Shown here one piece after another: positions 1-9,098 of a stretch of DNA of 51,134 nt. Position 1 is the stretch's first letter; each line of letters starts with the position of its first letter. The position numbers and the translations under genes are program-made. The stretch is from positions 1-51,134 of the forward strand of contig CANFLU010000020.1 in NCBI GenBank assembly GCA_947447975.1. Direction: 5' to 3'. The notes below the pieces were generated by a model. It ran no database searches. It was given only the letters and a program-made list of their open reading frames with translations, and had not been told where the DNA came from. The DNA is from Comamonadaceae bacterium. Its GTDB lineage: Bacteria > Pseudomonadota > Gammaproteobacteria > Burkholderiales > Burkholderiaceae_C.

Positions 1-272
1 AGTACTTCCGCAAAATGCGATTCAAGCCTGATGTGCGACTAGAGCTTGGTAGCAATGAAGCTATCAAGGAATCCGTGGCCGGTGGTCTGGGTATCGGCGT
101 GGTGTCCAGGCATGCTTTGCATGGCCTGAAAAAAGAGCACGGCGTCAGCATCATTGAACTCGATGGTTTTCCGCTGCCATCAGCCTGGCATATTGTGCAT
201 CCCGCCAGTAAAAAATTATCGCCCTTGGCCTTGGCTTTTAAGCAGCATCTTCGCAAGCAGCAACTTGGCTAA
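1..272 (+). CDS. LysR-family transcriptional regulator, C-terminal fragment
   Basis: The frame is open from the window edge (first full codon at position 3) to the stop at 272, so this is the 3' end of a gene that begins outside. The last ~90 residues match the end of a LysR-type substrate-binding domain: a SNEAIKESVAGGLGIGVVSR segment (effector-pocket loop and helix) is followed by a short strand and a final helix containing LSPLALAFKQHL. This segment resembles CbbR/CysB-like regulators, but the helix-turn-helix is outside the window, so target and effector cannot be stated. The next gene is convergent. Confidence 0.8.
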   Translation, partial: YFRKMRFKPDVRLELGSNEAIKESVAGGLGIGVVSRHALHGLKKEHGVSIIELDGFPLPSAWHIVHPASKKLSPLALAFKQHLRKQQLG

Positions 273-398
273 GAACTAAAAATAAGCTTGCGATTGAGTT
301 ACCTTAAAGCTGACTATCGCAGGAGTCAGCTAATGGCCCATACCGGACAATTTAAGGCGCAACAAACTATCAGATTTTGCTGACCAAGCTCGCTCTAG

Positions 399-989
399 CT
401 ATTCCTTCCTTGCCCACTGATTAGCCCGTACATTCCCCGCCGCCAAGGCCGCCGTCTCCACCACGCGCTTGGTCCGCGTCGCCGCAGTTTTGGCGTTGCC
501 AATCCATTCCAAAATGGCCCGTTTGCTAGAGCGGGGAAAGGCCTCAAAGTGGCCCTGGGCGCCGGGGTGGGCCTTGAATGCCTCGAGCAAATCGGGCGGC
601 ATCTCCAGCGCTTCCACGCTGTCCAGTTTGTTCCAACTGCCGTCTTGCTTAGCCTCTTCGATTTTTGCCAGGCCCGATGCATGCATCAGGTTTGCCCGCA
701 GCAATTGCTCCACGCGCTCTTTGTTGTTTTTGCTCCAGGCGCTGCCTTTTTTGCGAGGGGCAAACCACAGCATGGAGCGCTCCTCATCGATCGCGCGCGG
801 TTTGCTGTCAATCCATCCAAAGCACAGCGCCGTAGCCACTGCGTCGTCATAGGCGATACGGGGTTTGCCGGTGGCCTGCTTATACGTAATCAGCCATACG
901 CCATGGCCCCGCGCATGGTGGCGCGCTAGCCAGCTGCGCCAAGCAAGCGTGGTCTTGGGGTGAATCGACGCGGTGCTTGGCCCGGGCAT
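399..989 (-). CDS. YdeI/OmpD-associated family protein
   Basis: A 196-residue soluble protein. It has the family's usual layout: an N-terminal alpha/beta domain with ARHHARGHGVWLITYK, a middle segment with CFGWIDSKPRAIDEER and FAPRKKGSAWSKNNKERV, and a C-terminal helical DUF1905/OmdA-type segment ending in TKRVVETAALAAGN. Family members are linked to bacteriocin or envelope stress protection, but the biochemical role is unknown. There is no signal peptide. The start codon lies near the stop of the minus-strand thioesterase upstream (1001), so the two may be co-transcribed. The family call is firm; the function is not. Confidence 0.85.
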   Translation of the reverse strand: MPGPSTASIHPKTTLAWRSWLARHHARGHGVWLITYKQATGKPRIAYDDAVATALCFGWIDSKPRAIDEERSMLWFAPRKKGSAWSKNNKERVEQLLRANLMHASGLAKIEEAKQDGSWNKLDSVEALEMPPDLLEAFKAHPGAQGHFEAFPRSSKRAILEWIGNAKTAATRTKRVVETAALAAGNVRANQWARKE

Positions 990-1000
990 TGCAATCGCAT

Positions 1001-1426
1001 CTAGGCCATACGCGGCATATCAACGACACGCAATGTGACCGTGGCAATTGCACATACCCTTGTTTCGCTTGCGCGCGTGGAGGACACCGTAACGGATACC
1101 ACGCACAAGGTGCTTCCCGTTTGCACGCAATGGCCCGTAGCGGTGATGGTCTCGCCGTTCGCTGGCGCAAGGTAGTTGATATGTAAATCCACGGTAACGG
1201 CAATCTTGCCTGGCGCTAAGCTCGTGGTTGCGGCCGCGCCCGCGCAATGGTCAGCAAGACCAGCAAGGACACCGCCATGAAAAAATCCGCTGAACTGCAA
1301 CAATTCAGGCTTCTTGGCTAATGCCAGCGTCACACGGCCAACCTCAGCAGCTACCACCTGCACACCGGCCGCGTGGGTAAAACCGCTGGCAGCGGTGACC
1401 TGCTTCAATAAATCCATCATTTCCAT
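1001..1426 (-). CDS. PaaI-type hotdog-fold thioesterase
   Basis: A 141-residue single hotdog domain. The FHGGVLAGLADHCAGAAA segment carries the HGG and the acidic residue (D in LADH) used by PaaI/YdiI-type acyl-CoA thioesterases. It is followed by VTVDLHINYLAPANGETITATG, the central strand pair of the fold. The protein probably hydrolyses a small acyl-CoA or aryl-CoA; the substrate cannot be read from sequence. It lies 23 bp downstream of the glmS stop on the same strand, so it may be read through from glmS. Confidence 0.85.
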   Translation of the reverse strand: MEMMDLLKQVTAASGFTHAAGVQVVAAEVGRVTLALAKKPELLQFSGFFHGGVLAGLADHCAGAAATTSLAPGKIAVTVDLHINYLAPANGETITATGHCVQTGSTLCVVSVTVSSTRASETRVCAIATVTLRVVDMPRMA

Positions 1427-1449
1427 AACGTGTTCCTCTTACCGCCACA

Positions 1450-3315
1450 CTACTCCACCGTCACTGATTTCGCCAAGTTGCGCGGCTTGTCCACATCGGT
1501 GCCGCGTGCGCAGGCTGTATGGTAGGCCAGCAACTGCAGCGCCACCACATGCAAGATGGGCGAAAGGTCACCATAGTTTTCGGGCATGCGGATGACGTTG
1601 ACCCCATCGCTGGTTTGGATGTGGGTATCGGCATCTGCCAATACGTACAGCATGCCACCGCGGGCACGCACCTCATGCATATTGCTCTTAAGTTTTTCAA
1701 GCAAGCTGTCGTTCGGTGCGACGGTAATCACCGGCATGGCGCTGGTGACTAGGGCCAGCGGGCCATGCTTCAATTCACCTGCGGCATAGGCCTCTGCGTG
1801 GATGTAGGTGATTTCTTTGAGCTTGAGTGCGCCTTCCATGGCAATCGGGTAGTGGGTTCCACGTCCCAGGAAGAGCGCGTTTTCCTTGGATGCAAACTCT
1901 TGGGACCAGGCAATGATGGCCGGTTCAAGCGCCAGTACCGCTTGCAGCGCGCTGGGTAGATGGCGCAGCGCTTTCAGTGCTGCGGCTTCATGGTGTTCTG
2001 ACAAGCGGCCTTTGGTTTGCGCCAGGGATTGTGCGAGCAAGAACAGCCCCACCAGCTGCGTTGTGAAGGCCTTGGTAGACGCCACTCCGATCTCCACGCC
2101 GGCGCGTGTAACGTAAGCCAATTTGCATTCCCGCACCATCGCAGAACTGGCAACATTGCAAATCGTAAGTGTGTGTTCCATGCCCAGCGATTGCGCGTGA
2201 CGTAGTGCGGCCAAGGTGTCGGCAGTTTCGCCGGATTGGCTGATAGTGACGACCAGGGTTTTGCTATCGGGTACGGATTCGCGGTAGCGGTATTCACTGG
2301 CAATCTCCACCGCGCAGGGTAATTTCGCAATGGCCTCGATCCAATATTTCGCCACACAGCCGCTGTAGTAACTGGTGCCGCAGGCCAAGATGAGCACCTT
2401 GTCAATGTGCTGGAAGATGCGGTAAGCGCCATCACCGAATAACTCGGGCACGATGCCCTCTACGCCCTCTAAGGTGTCCGCCACAGCGCGTGGTTGTTCA
2501 AAAATTTCCTTTTGCATGTAATGTCGGTAAGGCCCGAGTTCCGCTGCGCCGCTATGCGCTTGCACCGTGTGCACCGCGCGTTTAGCGTCCTTGTGCAGAC
2601 TATCTACCACCCAGAATTTGCCGGCTTGGACGTCGACCACATCGCCCTCTTGCAAGTACACGATCTGATCGGTCACGCCGGCTAAGGCCATGGCGTCGCT
2701 GGCCAAAAATGTTTCGCTCTGGCCCACGCCAATGATCAAGGGCGAGCCGGCGCGGGCGCCAACCATGCGCATGGGCTCATCCACGTGGATCACGGCAATA
2801 GCGTAGGCCCCACGCAATTGCAGCACACAAGCCTTTACCGCATCAAAAAGGTCTCCGTTGTAGCAACTGTCCACCAGATGGGCGATTACTTCGGTGTCGG
2901 TTTGACTGTGAAAAACATAGCCTTTGGACTGCAGGCTGGCGCGCAACTCATCGTGGTTTTCGATGATGCCGTTATGTACCAGCGCCACACGGCCCGCTTG
3001 TGCGTCTGCGCCTTTGCCGTGGCTGAAATGCGGGTGCGCGTTGTGTACCACCGGAGCGCCATGGGTGGCCCAGCGCGTATGGGCGATACCGGTGGAGCCC
3101 TCGATAGCATCTGCCTGGACCTGGGCCATGAGCTCCACCACACGTGCGGTGCTTCGGGCGCGTTGCAAGCCGGGATTGGCGGTGTTGGGATGCAGGCTGG
3201 CACGGTGAATCGCCACGCCACACGAGTCATAGCCCCGGTATTCCAGACGCTGCAATCCCTGCACCAAGACGGGGACGATATTGCGGTTGGAGACCGCGCC
3301 GACAATGCCACACAT
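1450..3315 (-). CDS. glmS: Glutamine--fructose-6-phosphate aminotransferase (isomerizing)
   Basis: A 621-residue cytoplasmic enzyme that makes glucosamine-6-phosphate from fructose-6-phosphate and glutamine, the first step toward UDP-GlcNAc. The N-terminal class II amidotransferase domain begins MCGIVGAV with Cys2 as nucleophile. It is followed by RWATHG and two SIS sugar-isomerase domains (CGTSYYSG and SQSGETADT in the first). The C-terminus ends [13 protein letters not shown], the usual family ending. An upstream GGAG lies about 8 nt before the ATG, next to a small hairpin (3326-3340). I see no glmS ribozyme. glmU lies 0.7 kb away, so the hexosamine pathway genes are close together. Confidence 0.97.
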   Translation of the reverse strand: MCGIVGAVSNRNIVPVLVQGLQRLEYRGYDSCGVAIHRASLHPNTANPGLQRARSTARVVELMAQVQADAIEGSTGIAHTRWATHGAPVVHNAHPHFSHGKGADAQAGRVALVHNGIIENHDELRASLQSKGYVFHSQTDTEVIAHLVDSCYNGDLFDAVKACVLQLRGAYAIAVIHVDEPMRMVGARAGSPLIIGVGQSETFLASDAMALAGVTDQIVYLQEGDVVDVQAGKFWVVDSLHKDAKRAVHTVQAHSGAAELGPYRHYMQKEIFEQPRAVADTLEGVEGIVPELFGDGAYRIFQHIDKVLILACGTSYYSGCVAKYWIEAIAKLPCAVEIASEYRYRESVPDSKTLVVTISQSGETADTLAALRHAQSLGMEHTLTICNVASSAMVRECKLAYVTRAGVEIGVASTKAFTTQLVGLFLLAQSLAQTKGRLSEHHEAAALKALRHLPSALQAVLALEPAIIAWSQEFASKENALFLGRGTHYPIAMEGALKLKEITYIHAEAYAAGELKHGPLALVTSAMPVITVAPNDSLLEKLKSNMHEVRARGGMLYVLADADTHIQTSDGVNVIRMPENYGDLSPILHVVALQLLAYHTACARGTDVDKPRNLAKSVTVE

Positions 3316-3437
3316 AGTAATTCTCCGAAGTTAGCCTTCGAATAGTAATCATAGCAATGAGAAATTTATAAACTAAAATATAGATATAGAGAAATTTAAA
3401 TTCATAAATATGTATTAATTGCGCTTTAATCTAAAAA
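3316..3437. promoter_or_regulatory. AT-rich divergent promoter region between glmS and lrp-like gene
   Basis: This 122-bp spacer is far richer in A and T than anything around it, with runs such as ATAAACTAAAATATAGATA. Both flanking genes start from it. It contains a 5-bp hairpin CGAAG-ttagc-CTTCG (3326-3340) just before the glmS Shine-Dalgarno. Lrp-type proteins favour bent AT-rich DNA, so autoregulation here is a reasonable inference. I did not identify a convincing single -35/-10 pair. Confidence 0.45.
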
Positions 3438-3944
3438 ATGAATAAAAAAGAAATAAAAATTCAAAATGAACTGGACGCATTGGATCTGCAGTTATTGCGC
3501 CATCTTCAGCAGGATGCTTCTCTGAGCAATTTGGCGCTCGCCGAAAAGCTCGGTATCTCCCCACCGACTTGCTTGCGCCGGGTTAAGCGCCTGAGTGAGG
3601 GCGGGTGGATCGAGCGGCAGATCGCGGTGCTCAGCCCGTCTCGCTTAGGCGTTTCCCTGGGGCACAGCGTTGCTGCCTTGGTCGAGGTGACTCTGGATGC
3701 GCAGGGTGTGGAGCATTTGGACGCGTTCGAGGCCAAGGTCGTGGCGGACGATGCAGTTCAGCAATGTTGGCGCGTGTCTTCCGGCCCGGATTTCATCCTG
3801 GTGGTGCAGGCCTTGTCCATGCCGGACTATTTAGAAGTAACCCACCGCTTGTTCACGCAAGATGCCAATGTGCGTAACGTCAAAGCATTTTTTAGCATCA
3901 AGCGCGCGAAATTCAGTGCTGCCTTGCCGTTGCCCAAGCCCTAA
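3438..3944 (+). CDS. Lrp/AsnC-family transcriptional regulator
   Basis: A 168-residue regulator. The N-terminal winged helix-turn-helix (about residues 14-60) includes LSNLALAEKLGISPPTCLRR. It is followed by a RAM ligand-binding domain with the SGPDFILVVQA strand. The first ten codons are very AT-rich and lysine-rich (MNKKEIKIQN), in contrast to the rest of the gene. No earlier in-frame start was found. It is transcribed divergently from glmS across an AT-rich 122-bp spacer (3316-3437), a plausible place for autoregulation. The ligand is unknown. Confidence 0.9.
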   Translation: MNKKEIKIQNELDALDLQLLRHLQQDASLSNLALAEKLGISPPTCLRRVKRLSEGGWIERQIAVLSPSRLGVSLGHSVAALVEVTLDAQGVEHLDAFEAKVVADDAVQQCWRVSSGPDFILVVQALSMPDYLEVTHRLFTQDANVRNVKAFFSIKRAKFSAALPLPKP

Positions 3945-4020
3945 ACCAAGTGGAAAAAAGTGCAGGCCAAGGATGCCAATCAGCCAGCCGCGGCCAGCAA
4001 ATGCAGGCCCCTAGAAAGCA

Positions 4021-5463
4021 CTAGGTCTTGGGCCCCTTTACCGGGCGCTTCCAATTCGCAACGCTGACTTGTTTGCCACGCGCAACGGTCAAGGCGCCTA
4101 CCGGCGTGTCTTTGGTAATCGTCGAGCCGCCGCCTATGGTGCCGCCTGCACCTAGCGTAAGGGGTGCAATGAGCACGCAATTGCTACCGACATGGACATC
4201 CTCTTCGATCACGGTCTGGTGCTTATTCGCACCGTCATAGTTGGCCGTGATGCTGCCTGCGCCGAAATTGACCCGCTCGCCGACCGTCGCATCCCCCAGA
4301 TACGCTAAATGGTTGGCCTTAGCGCCTTGCGCCAAGCGGGCATTTTTGATTTCGACGAAGTTGCCAATATGGACGTCGGCGCCCAGGTCCGCCCCAGGGC
4401 GCAGCCGTGCAAACGGACCAATACGCGCACCGGCACCTACGCGCACGCCTTGGCTTTCGCCGTCGATGTGGGTAAACGCCTGGATGATGGTGCCCGCCTC
4501 GATGTTGCAATTGGCCAGCACGCAATGGGGCCCGATATGTACGCCTTCGCCCAAATGCACCTGGCCTTCAAAAACGCATCCGACATCGATTTCAACGTCC
4601 CGCGCGCAGACCAGTGCACCGCGTACATCAATCCGGGCAGGATCTTTGAGCCGCACACCTTGCTCCATCAACGCGTCGGCCAGACGCAACTGGTAGGCAC
4701 GCTCCAACTGCGCCAACTGCGCCGGGCTGTTCACACCGGCCACCTCTAAGGGGTCCTCAATGCAGTGGGCCAAAACCTGCGTGCCGTCTTGCACCGCCCA
4801 CTTCACCACATCGGTAAGGTAATACTCACCCTGGGCGTTGCGGTTGTCCAATCGGCTCAGCCAGTGTTTGAGTTGCACCGCCGGCGCGGCCAATATACCG
4901 CCGTAGATCTCGTGGATGGCGCGTTGCGCGTCGCTCGCATCCTTATGTTCCACGATGGCGCTGACCGATGGACCGTTGCGCACTATGCGTCCATAGCCGC
5001 TTGGGTCGGGCAGCTGCACCGTCAGCAACGCCAGATGCTGGCCGGCGCACAGCTGTAAAAGCGCTTGCAATGTAGTGGCGCGGGTCAAAGGCACATCGCC
5101 CGAAAGCACCAGCACGACCGCATCGTCGGCCAGGCAAGGCGCTGCAGTTTGCACCGCGTGGCCGGTACCCCACTGGGGCTCCTGGCGCACAAATTCCAGA
5201 TTGGCCGAACCTGGCAGCACGGACAAGGCTGATTCCACTTGCGCCGCTCCATGCCCGGTGACGATGACGACTTTGCGCGCGTGCACCGACCGTGCCGCCT
5301 CTAGCGCATGCCCGGCCAAGGGCAAATGGGCCAGCATCTGCAGCACCTTGGGTTTGTCGCTTTTCATGCGCGTACCCTTGCCAGCGGCCATCATGACCAC
5401 CTCAACCGCAGGCTTGATCTTGTCAGCATCCACGCCGGATGCATTGCTCGCAATTAGACTCAC
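4021..5463 (-). CDS. glmU: Bifunctional UDP-GlcNAc pyrophosphorylase / glucosamine-1-phosphate acetyltransferase
   Basis: About 480 residues. It acetylates glucosamine-1-phosphate and couples it to UTP to give UDP-GlcNAc. The N-terminal Rossmann-like uridyltransferase domain has the VVMMAAGKGTRMKSDKPKVL nucleotide-binding motif. The C-terminal half is a left-handed beta-helix with hexapeptide repeats (HIGPHCVLANCNIEAGT, GARIGPFARLRPGADLG). I placed the start at the GTG at 5463 because AAGGA precedes it by about 8 nt. An in-frame TTG at 5481 and a GTG at 5433 are alternatives. The 5' end abuts that of the divergent lipoprotein gene. Confidence 0.95.
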   Translation of the reverse strand: MSLIASNASGVDADKIKPAVEVVMMAAGKGTRMKSDKPKVLQMLAHLPLAGHALEAARSVHARKVVIVTGHGAAQVESALSVLPGSANLEFVRQEPQWGTGHAVQTAAPCLADDAVVLVLSGDVPLTRATTLQALLQLCAGQHLALLTVQLPDPSGYGRIVRNGPSVSAIVEHKDASDAQRAIHEIYGGILAAPAVQLKHWLSRLDNRNAQGEYYLTDVVKWAVQDGTQVLAHCIEDPLEVAGVNSPAQLAQLERAYQLRLADALMEQGVRLKDPARIDVRGALVCARDVEIDVGCVFEGQVHLGEGVHIGPHCVLANCNIEAGTIIQAFTHIDGESQGVRVGAGARIGPFARLRPGADLGADVHIGNFVEIKNARLAQGAKANHLAYLGDATVGERVNFGAGSITANYDGANKHQTVIEEDVHVGSNCVLIAPLTLGAGGTIGGGSTITKDTPVGALTVARGKQVSVANWKRPVKGPKT

Positions 5464-5467
5464 TGCA

Positions 5468-6388
5468 ATGTCCTTTACCAAATTTCAGCCAGTGCCATGG
5501 GCCACCCGCTTGCGCGCCATTATCGGTGGCGCCCGTCGAGGGTGGCTTGCGCTGGGTCTCGCCTGCTTGGCGCTGGCGCTCAGCGGCTGCAGCGCGGCAC
5601 GTTTGGGGTACGGCGCGGCGCCTGAGCTCATGTACCTGTGGTTGGACAGCTACCTGGATTTTGATAAGGCCCAGGCACGACGGGTGAGCGCCGAGTTAAA
5701 GGGGCTGCATCGTTGGCATCGCAACGAAGAACTACCCCTGGTCGCTGATTTATTGCAAGAGGCGCAAACCATGGCGCTACAAAACCCCGACGGTCCGCGC
5801 TTTTGCGCGCTCTATGCCTCCGTGATGCAGCGCAGCGATGCGATCACGCAACGCAGCGTGCCGATCGCTGCTGCGGTGGTACCCGGTCTCAAGCCCGAGC
5901 AATTGGCCAAGCTGGCCAGCGCCTATGAAAAAAACAACCGGAAAATGCGGGAGGAATGGCAAGACGCAAGGACGCAGGGAACGGATTTGCGCACGCACAA
6001 AAGCCTAGAGCGATTGGAAGACCTGTACGGCAAGTTAAGCGCAGAGCAAATCCGCGTCTTCAAGGATGCCATGGCCCAAACCGGGTTTGAGGAAAAGCGC
6101 TACTTTGACGAAGTACAAGCGCGGCAGCAGACGGTGATACAAACTTTGGAGGGTCTGCGCGGAGCAGATGTAAACACCGCACAGAGCGCGCTGGCCGACC
6201 TGGCGCATCGTTATTACCAATCTGCTAATCCGGCCTACCGCCAATACCATGCGCAAATGACGTCGAACACTTGCCAGGCTTTTGCCCGTGTCCATGCGCA
6301 AACCGGTGCTGATCAGCGCAAGCACATGGTGCGCGTACTCAAAGGCTATGAAAACGATGTGCGTGCCCTGGCCGCACAAAAAGACTAG
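5468..6388 (+). CDS. DUF6279-family lipoprotein
   Basis: A 306-residue predicted lipoprotein. The N-terminal signal has a basic stretch, a hydrophobic core (GWLALGLACLALALSGC) and a lipobox with Cys41. The mature part is helical and opens with LGYGAAPELMYLWLDSYLDFD, characteristic of the DUF6279 family. Its function is unknown. A longer reading frame extends upstream to 5075, but that part overlaps glmU and lacks a signal sequence, so the ATG at 5468 just before the export signal was chosen. It is divergent from glmU with only 4 bp between the chosen start codons. Confidence 0.85.
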   Translation: MSFTKFQPVPWATRLRAIIGGARRGWLALGLACLALALSGCSAARLGYGAAPELMYLWLDSYLDFDKAQARRVSAELKGLHRWHRNEELPLVADLLQEAQTMALQNPDGPRFCALYASVMQRSDAITQRSVPIAAAVVPGLKPEQLAKLASAYEKNNRKMREEWQDARTQGTDLRTHKSLERLEDLYGKLSAEQIRVFKDAMAQTGFEEKRYFDEVQARQQTVIQTLEGLRGADVNTAQSALADLAHRYYQSANPAYRQYHAQMTSNTCQAFARVHAQTGADQRKHMVRVLKGYENDVRALAAQKD

Positions 6389-6397
6389 GCCCTGGCA

Positions 6398-6422
6398 GTC
6401 AAGCGCCATCGGCGTGACTGGA
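6398..6422. terminator. Possible hairpin between convergent genes
   Basis: An imperfect stem CAGTCA-(ag)-CGCC / GGCG-TGACTG lies between the lipoprotein stop and the convergent cyclo-ligase stop. There is only a short T run after it, so terminator function is weakly supported. Confidence 0.3.
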
Positions 6423-6431
6423 CTTTCGCTG

Positions 6432-7061
6432 CTACTTATCGCGCGATAGGCGTCCCGGGTGGTCCACCGGCCAGGCCATGCCATAGTCGGTCAGTACGGC
6501 GTCAAGCGGGACATCGTGCGCTTCCGGCTCAAAATCGGGGACGAAGCTATTACCAAACCCCAAGCCCACGGTATAGGGACGCGGCTCCAAGCTGGCTAGC
6601 ATCCGGTCATAAAAGCCGCCACCGTAACCCAAGCGGTAACCACCTGCGCTATAGCCAACACAGGGCACGAACAATAGACTGGGCATCACCTGCTCGGTGT
6701 CTTTGGGCTTGGGAATACCGTAAGCATCTTCTTCCATCGGGCAGCCGGGGTACCAAATATGAAAGGTCATGGTTTTGTGCGCTTTGTTCACCACCGGTAG
6801 AGCGATACGCCTGCGCTGCGCGATGTCGTTGAGCTCGCCGTCCTCTTTCCATCGGTGCAGTGCGGGTAGCGGGTCAAATTCGCCTTTGATGGGCCAGTAG
6901 GCGCCAATCGTGGTGTCTGCGCGGCCTACCAGCCAAACGCGCATAACCCGCAGCAATAACTCCGCGCGATGCAAGCGGTCCGGCAGATTGGCCCTGGCAT
7001 CGAGCAATGCCTTGCGTAAGGCCTTTTTTTCCTGGGCTTTAGGGTCCATAGAGTTGTCCAT
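6432..7061 (-). CDS. 5-formyltetrahydrofolate cyclo-ligase family protein
   Basis: About 209 residues. The family converts 5-formyl-THF to 5,10-methenyl-THF with ATP, salvaging the storage form of formyl folate. Visible motifs are an N-terminal basic helix KKALRKALLDARANL, IGAYWPIKGEFDP, and the C-terminal GYRLGYGGGFYDRML phosphate-binding loop that defines the family. The start is placed at the ATG at 7061; a GTG two codons upstream (7067) is also possible. The gene is divergent from the lytic transglycosylase gene with only 9 bp between start codons, so each promoter must lie within the other's coding region. Confidence 0.92.
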   Translation of the reverse strand: MDNSMDPKAQEKKALRKALLDARANLPDRLHRAELLLRVMRVWLVGRADTTIGAYWPIKGEFDPLPALHRWKEDGELNDIAQRRRIALPVVNKAHKTMTFHIWYPGCPMEEDAYGIPKPKDTEQVMPSLLFVPCVGYSAGGYRLGYGGGFYDRMLASLEPRPYTVGLGFGNSFVPDFEPEAHDVPLDAVLTDYGMAWPVDHPGRLSRDK

Positions 7062-7070
7062 AATCACCCC

Positions 7071-9071
7071 ATGCGGTTATTTAAAAAAAATGTAGCGGCT
7101 TTGCTTGTCATTGTCGCAGTCGCCATGCCCGGCTACGCGGCGCGGGCCCAATCAGTGGATATTGCGCGCAACGACCAGGCGGTAATGGACATGGCGCAGG
7201 CCTTCAAACTCGGCGAACGCAAACAACTGAGCCAATTATTGCCGCAAGCCAGAGGCTCACTGCTAGAACCCTGGGCAGCCTACTGGGAATTGTCGCTCCG
7301 GCTGGACCAGGCGGATAAGGCCGAAATTGAAAGCGTGCTCGCGCGCTATGCAGGCACCTACCAGGAGGACCGCTTGCGTGCGGAGTGGTTGCTGCAACTG
7401 GGCCGCAACCGCGAATGGGCCACCTTCCGCGCCCAACTGCCCCTGTACCGCATGGCCGATGACCGGTCTATTCAGTGCTATGCCTTGTGGAGCGACTACC
7501 TGAACAGCGCCGCCGAGGTGGCCAAACCGCTGCAAGACTTATGGCTCGCGCAGCGCGAACCTGATGAAGCCTGTGCCGATGCGGCCCAGGAGCTCATCAA
7601 AGCGCGCCAGATGCCCGCACAAGCCGCTTGGATGCGGGCGCGCTTAGGAATGGAGAATGACCGCCTCAAAGTGATTACGCAGGCGGTGGCCACCTTAGAT
7701 ACCAAATGGGTGCCCACCGTAGCGGCGATTTACCAAAGTCCCGCTAAATACCTCAACGACAAACTCACCGCCTTGCGTCCGCAGACGCGCGAGTTTGTGT
7801 CGCTGGCCTTGATTCGCTTGGCCTATCTAGACCCTCAGGACGCGGCGGTGGAAGTGGACAGGCTGCGCTGGCGTGCGCAATTGACCGCCGAGGAACGCAG
7901 CTGGATATGGGGCGTCATCGGTAAGCGCGCTGCACAAAAAGGCCAAGACAGTGCTTTGTCGTATTACCACAAAGGCCGCCTAGACCAAATGCATGAAGAC
8001 CATGTGCTGTGGGCGCTGCGCGCCGCACTGCGCGCAGGCCAATGGGCGCAGGTGGAGGCGGCCGTGGCCGCTTTGCCCCCGGCTTTGCGTAATGAGCCCA
8101 CCTGGGTCTATTGGCAGGCGCGTGCCGTGTTAGCCCAAAAACCCACCGAGGCAGCCCGTGCCCAGGCCTTGGCGGCTTTACAAGGCATCGCGGGTATCCG
8201 CGGTTTTTACGAACAACTGGCACTCGATGAGCTGGGCCAGCGCAGTACATTGCCATCCAAGCCTGTGCCCCCCACGGGGGAGGAAAAAGAAATTGCCCGT
8301 AAGAATCCCGGTTTGCAGCGCGCTTTGTACGCGATTGCGCTGGGCTTACGCAGCGAAGGTGTGCGCGAGTGGAATTACAGCATCAGCTTGCACACCAAAG
8401 GCGGCATGGACGACCGCAGTCTGCTGGCCGCTGCCGACTTAGCCTGCCACGCCGAAGTTTGGGATCGCTGCATCAACACCAGTGAGCGCAGCAAAGCACT
8501 GATAGACATGGAACAGCGCTTTCCGATGCCCTTTAAAGCTGCCGTGCTGGCCCGGGCCCAAAGTATTGGTTTGGAGCCAGCCTATGTGTATGGCCTGATC
8601 CGCCAGGAGAGCCGTTTTGTGATGGATGCGCGCTCGGGAGTGGGCGCTTCGGGGCTGATGCAAGTCATGCCCGCGACGGCCAAATGGACTGCCAAAAAAA
8701 TCGGCATGAACGATTTCGTGCCCGCTAAATTGGCCGACCGCGATACCAATATCGCTATCGGTACGGCTTACCTCAAACTGGTACTCGATAGCTTCCAGGG
8801 CTCTATGCCGCTGGCAGCTGCTGCTTACAACGCGGGGCCTGGTCGGGCGCGTGTATGGCGCGGCACCAGTGGTGCGCCGGTGCTGGAGGCGGCTATTTGG
8901 GCGGAGAGCATTCCATTCAATGAAACGCGTGATTATGTGAAAAAAGTGCTGTCCAACACTACCTTATATGCTGCCATGATCAGTGGGCAGCCGCAGTCCA
9001 TCAAGGCGCGTTTGGCCAGTGTTGGGCCGCTCGATGCCGCGCAGCCGGAAAGTGGGCTAGACCTGCCCTGA
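7071..9071 (+). CDS. Soluble lytic murein transglycosylase (Slt family)
   Basis: A 666-residue periplasmic enzyme that cleaves the MurNAc-GlcNAc bond of peptidoglycan with 1,6-anhydro product formation. A Sec signal peptide spans about residues 1-26 (MRLFKKNVAALLVIVAVAMP...ARA). A long alpha-superhelical U/L domain of repeated helices covers ~30-480, and the C-terminal SLT catalytic domain begins near residue 490. The catalytic glutamate is E513 in YGLIRQESRF, followed by the GASGLMQVMPATA and AYNAGPGRARVWR motifs. The length is close to E. coli Slt70. Confidence 0.94.
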   Translation: MRLFKKNVAALLVIVAVAMPGYAARAQSVDIARNDQAVMDMAQAFKLGERKQLSQLLPQARGSLLEPWAAYWELSLRLDQADKAEIESVLARYAGTYQEDRLRAEWLLQLGRNREWATFRAQLPLYRMADDRSIQCYALWSDYLNSAAEVAKPLQDLWLAQREPDEACADAAQELIKARQMPAQAAWMRARLGMENDRLKVITQAVATLDTKWVPTVAAIYQSPAKYLNDKLTALRPQTREFVSLALIRLAYLDPQDAAVEVDRLRWRAQLTAEERSWIWGVIGKRAAQKGQDSALSYYHKGRLDQMHEDHVLWALRAALRAGQWAQVEAAVAALPPALRNEPTWVYWQARAVLAQKPTEAARAQALAALQGIAGIRGFYEQLALDELGQRSTLPSKPVPPTGEEKEIARKNPGLQRALYAIALGLRSEGVREWNYSISLHTKGGMDDRSLLAAADLACHAEVWDRCINTSERSKALIDMEQRFPMPFKAAVLARAQSIGLEPAYVYGLIRQESRFVMDARSGVGASGLMQVMPATAKWTAKKIGMNDFVPAKLADRDTNIAIGTAYLKLVLDSFQGSMPLAAAAYNAGPGRARVWRGTSGAPVLEAAIWAESIPFNETRDYVKKVLSNTTLYAAMISGQPQSIKARLASVGPLDAAQPESGLDLP

Positions 9072-9098
9072 AGAAAAAACACACAGGAGGAAAAAACC

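Noticed and set aside
3326..3340. Possible glmS ribozyme or riboswitch upstream of glmS
   Set aside because: Only a 5-bp hairpin is present in a 122-bp AT-rich leader, with none of the ribozyme core pattern.
5075..5467. In-frame upstream extension of the DUF6279 lipoprotein
   Set aside because: It lies wholly over glmU and would bury the lipoprotein signal peptide inside the protein.
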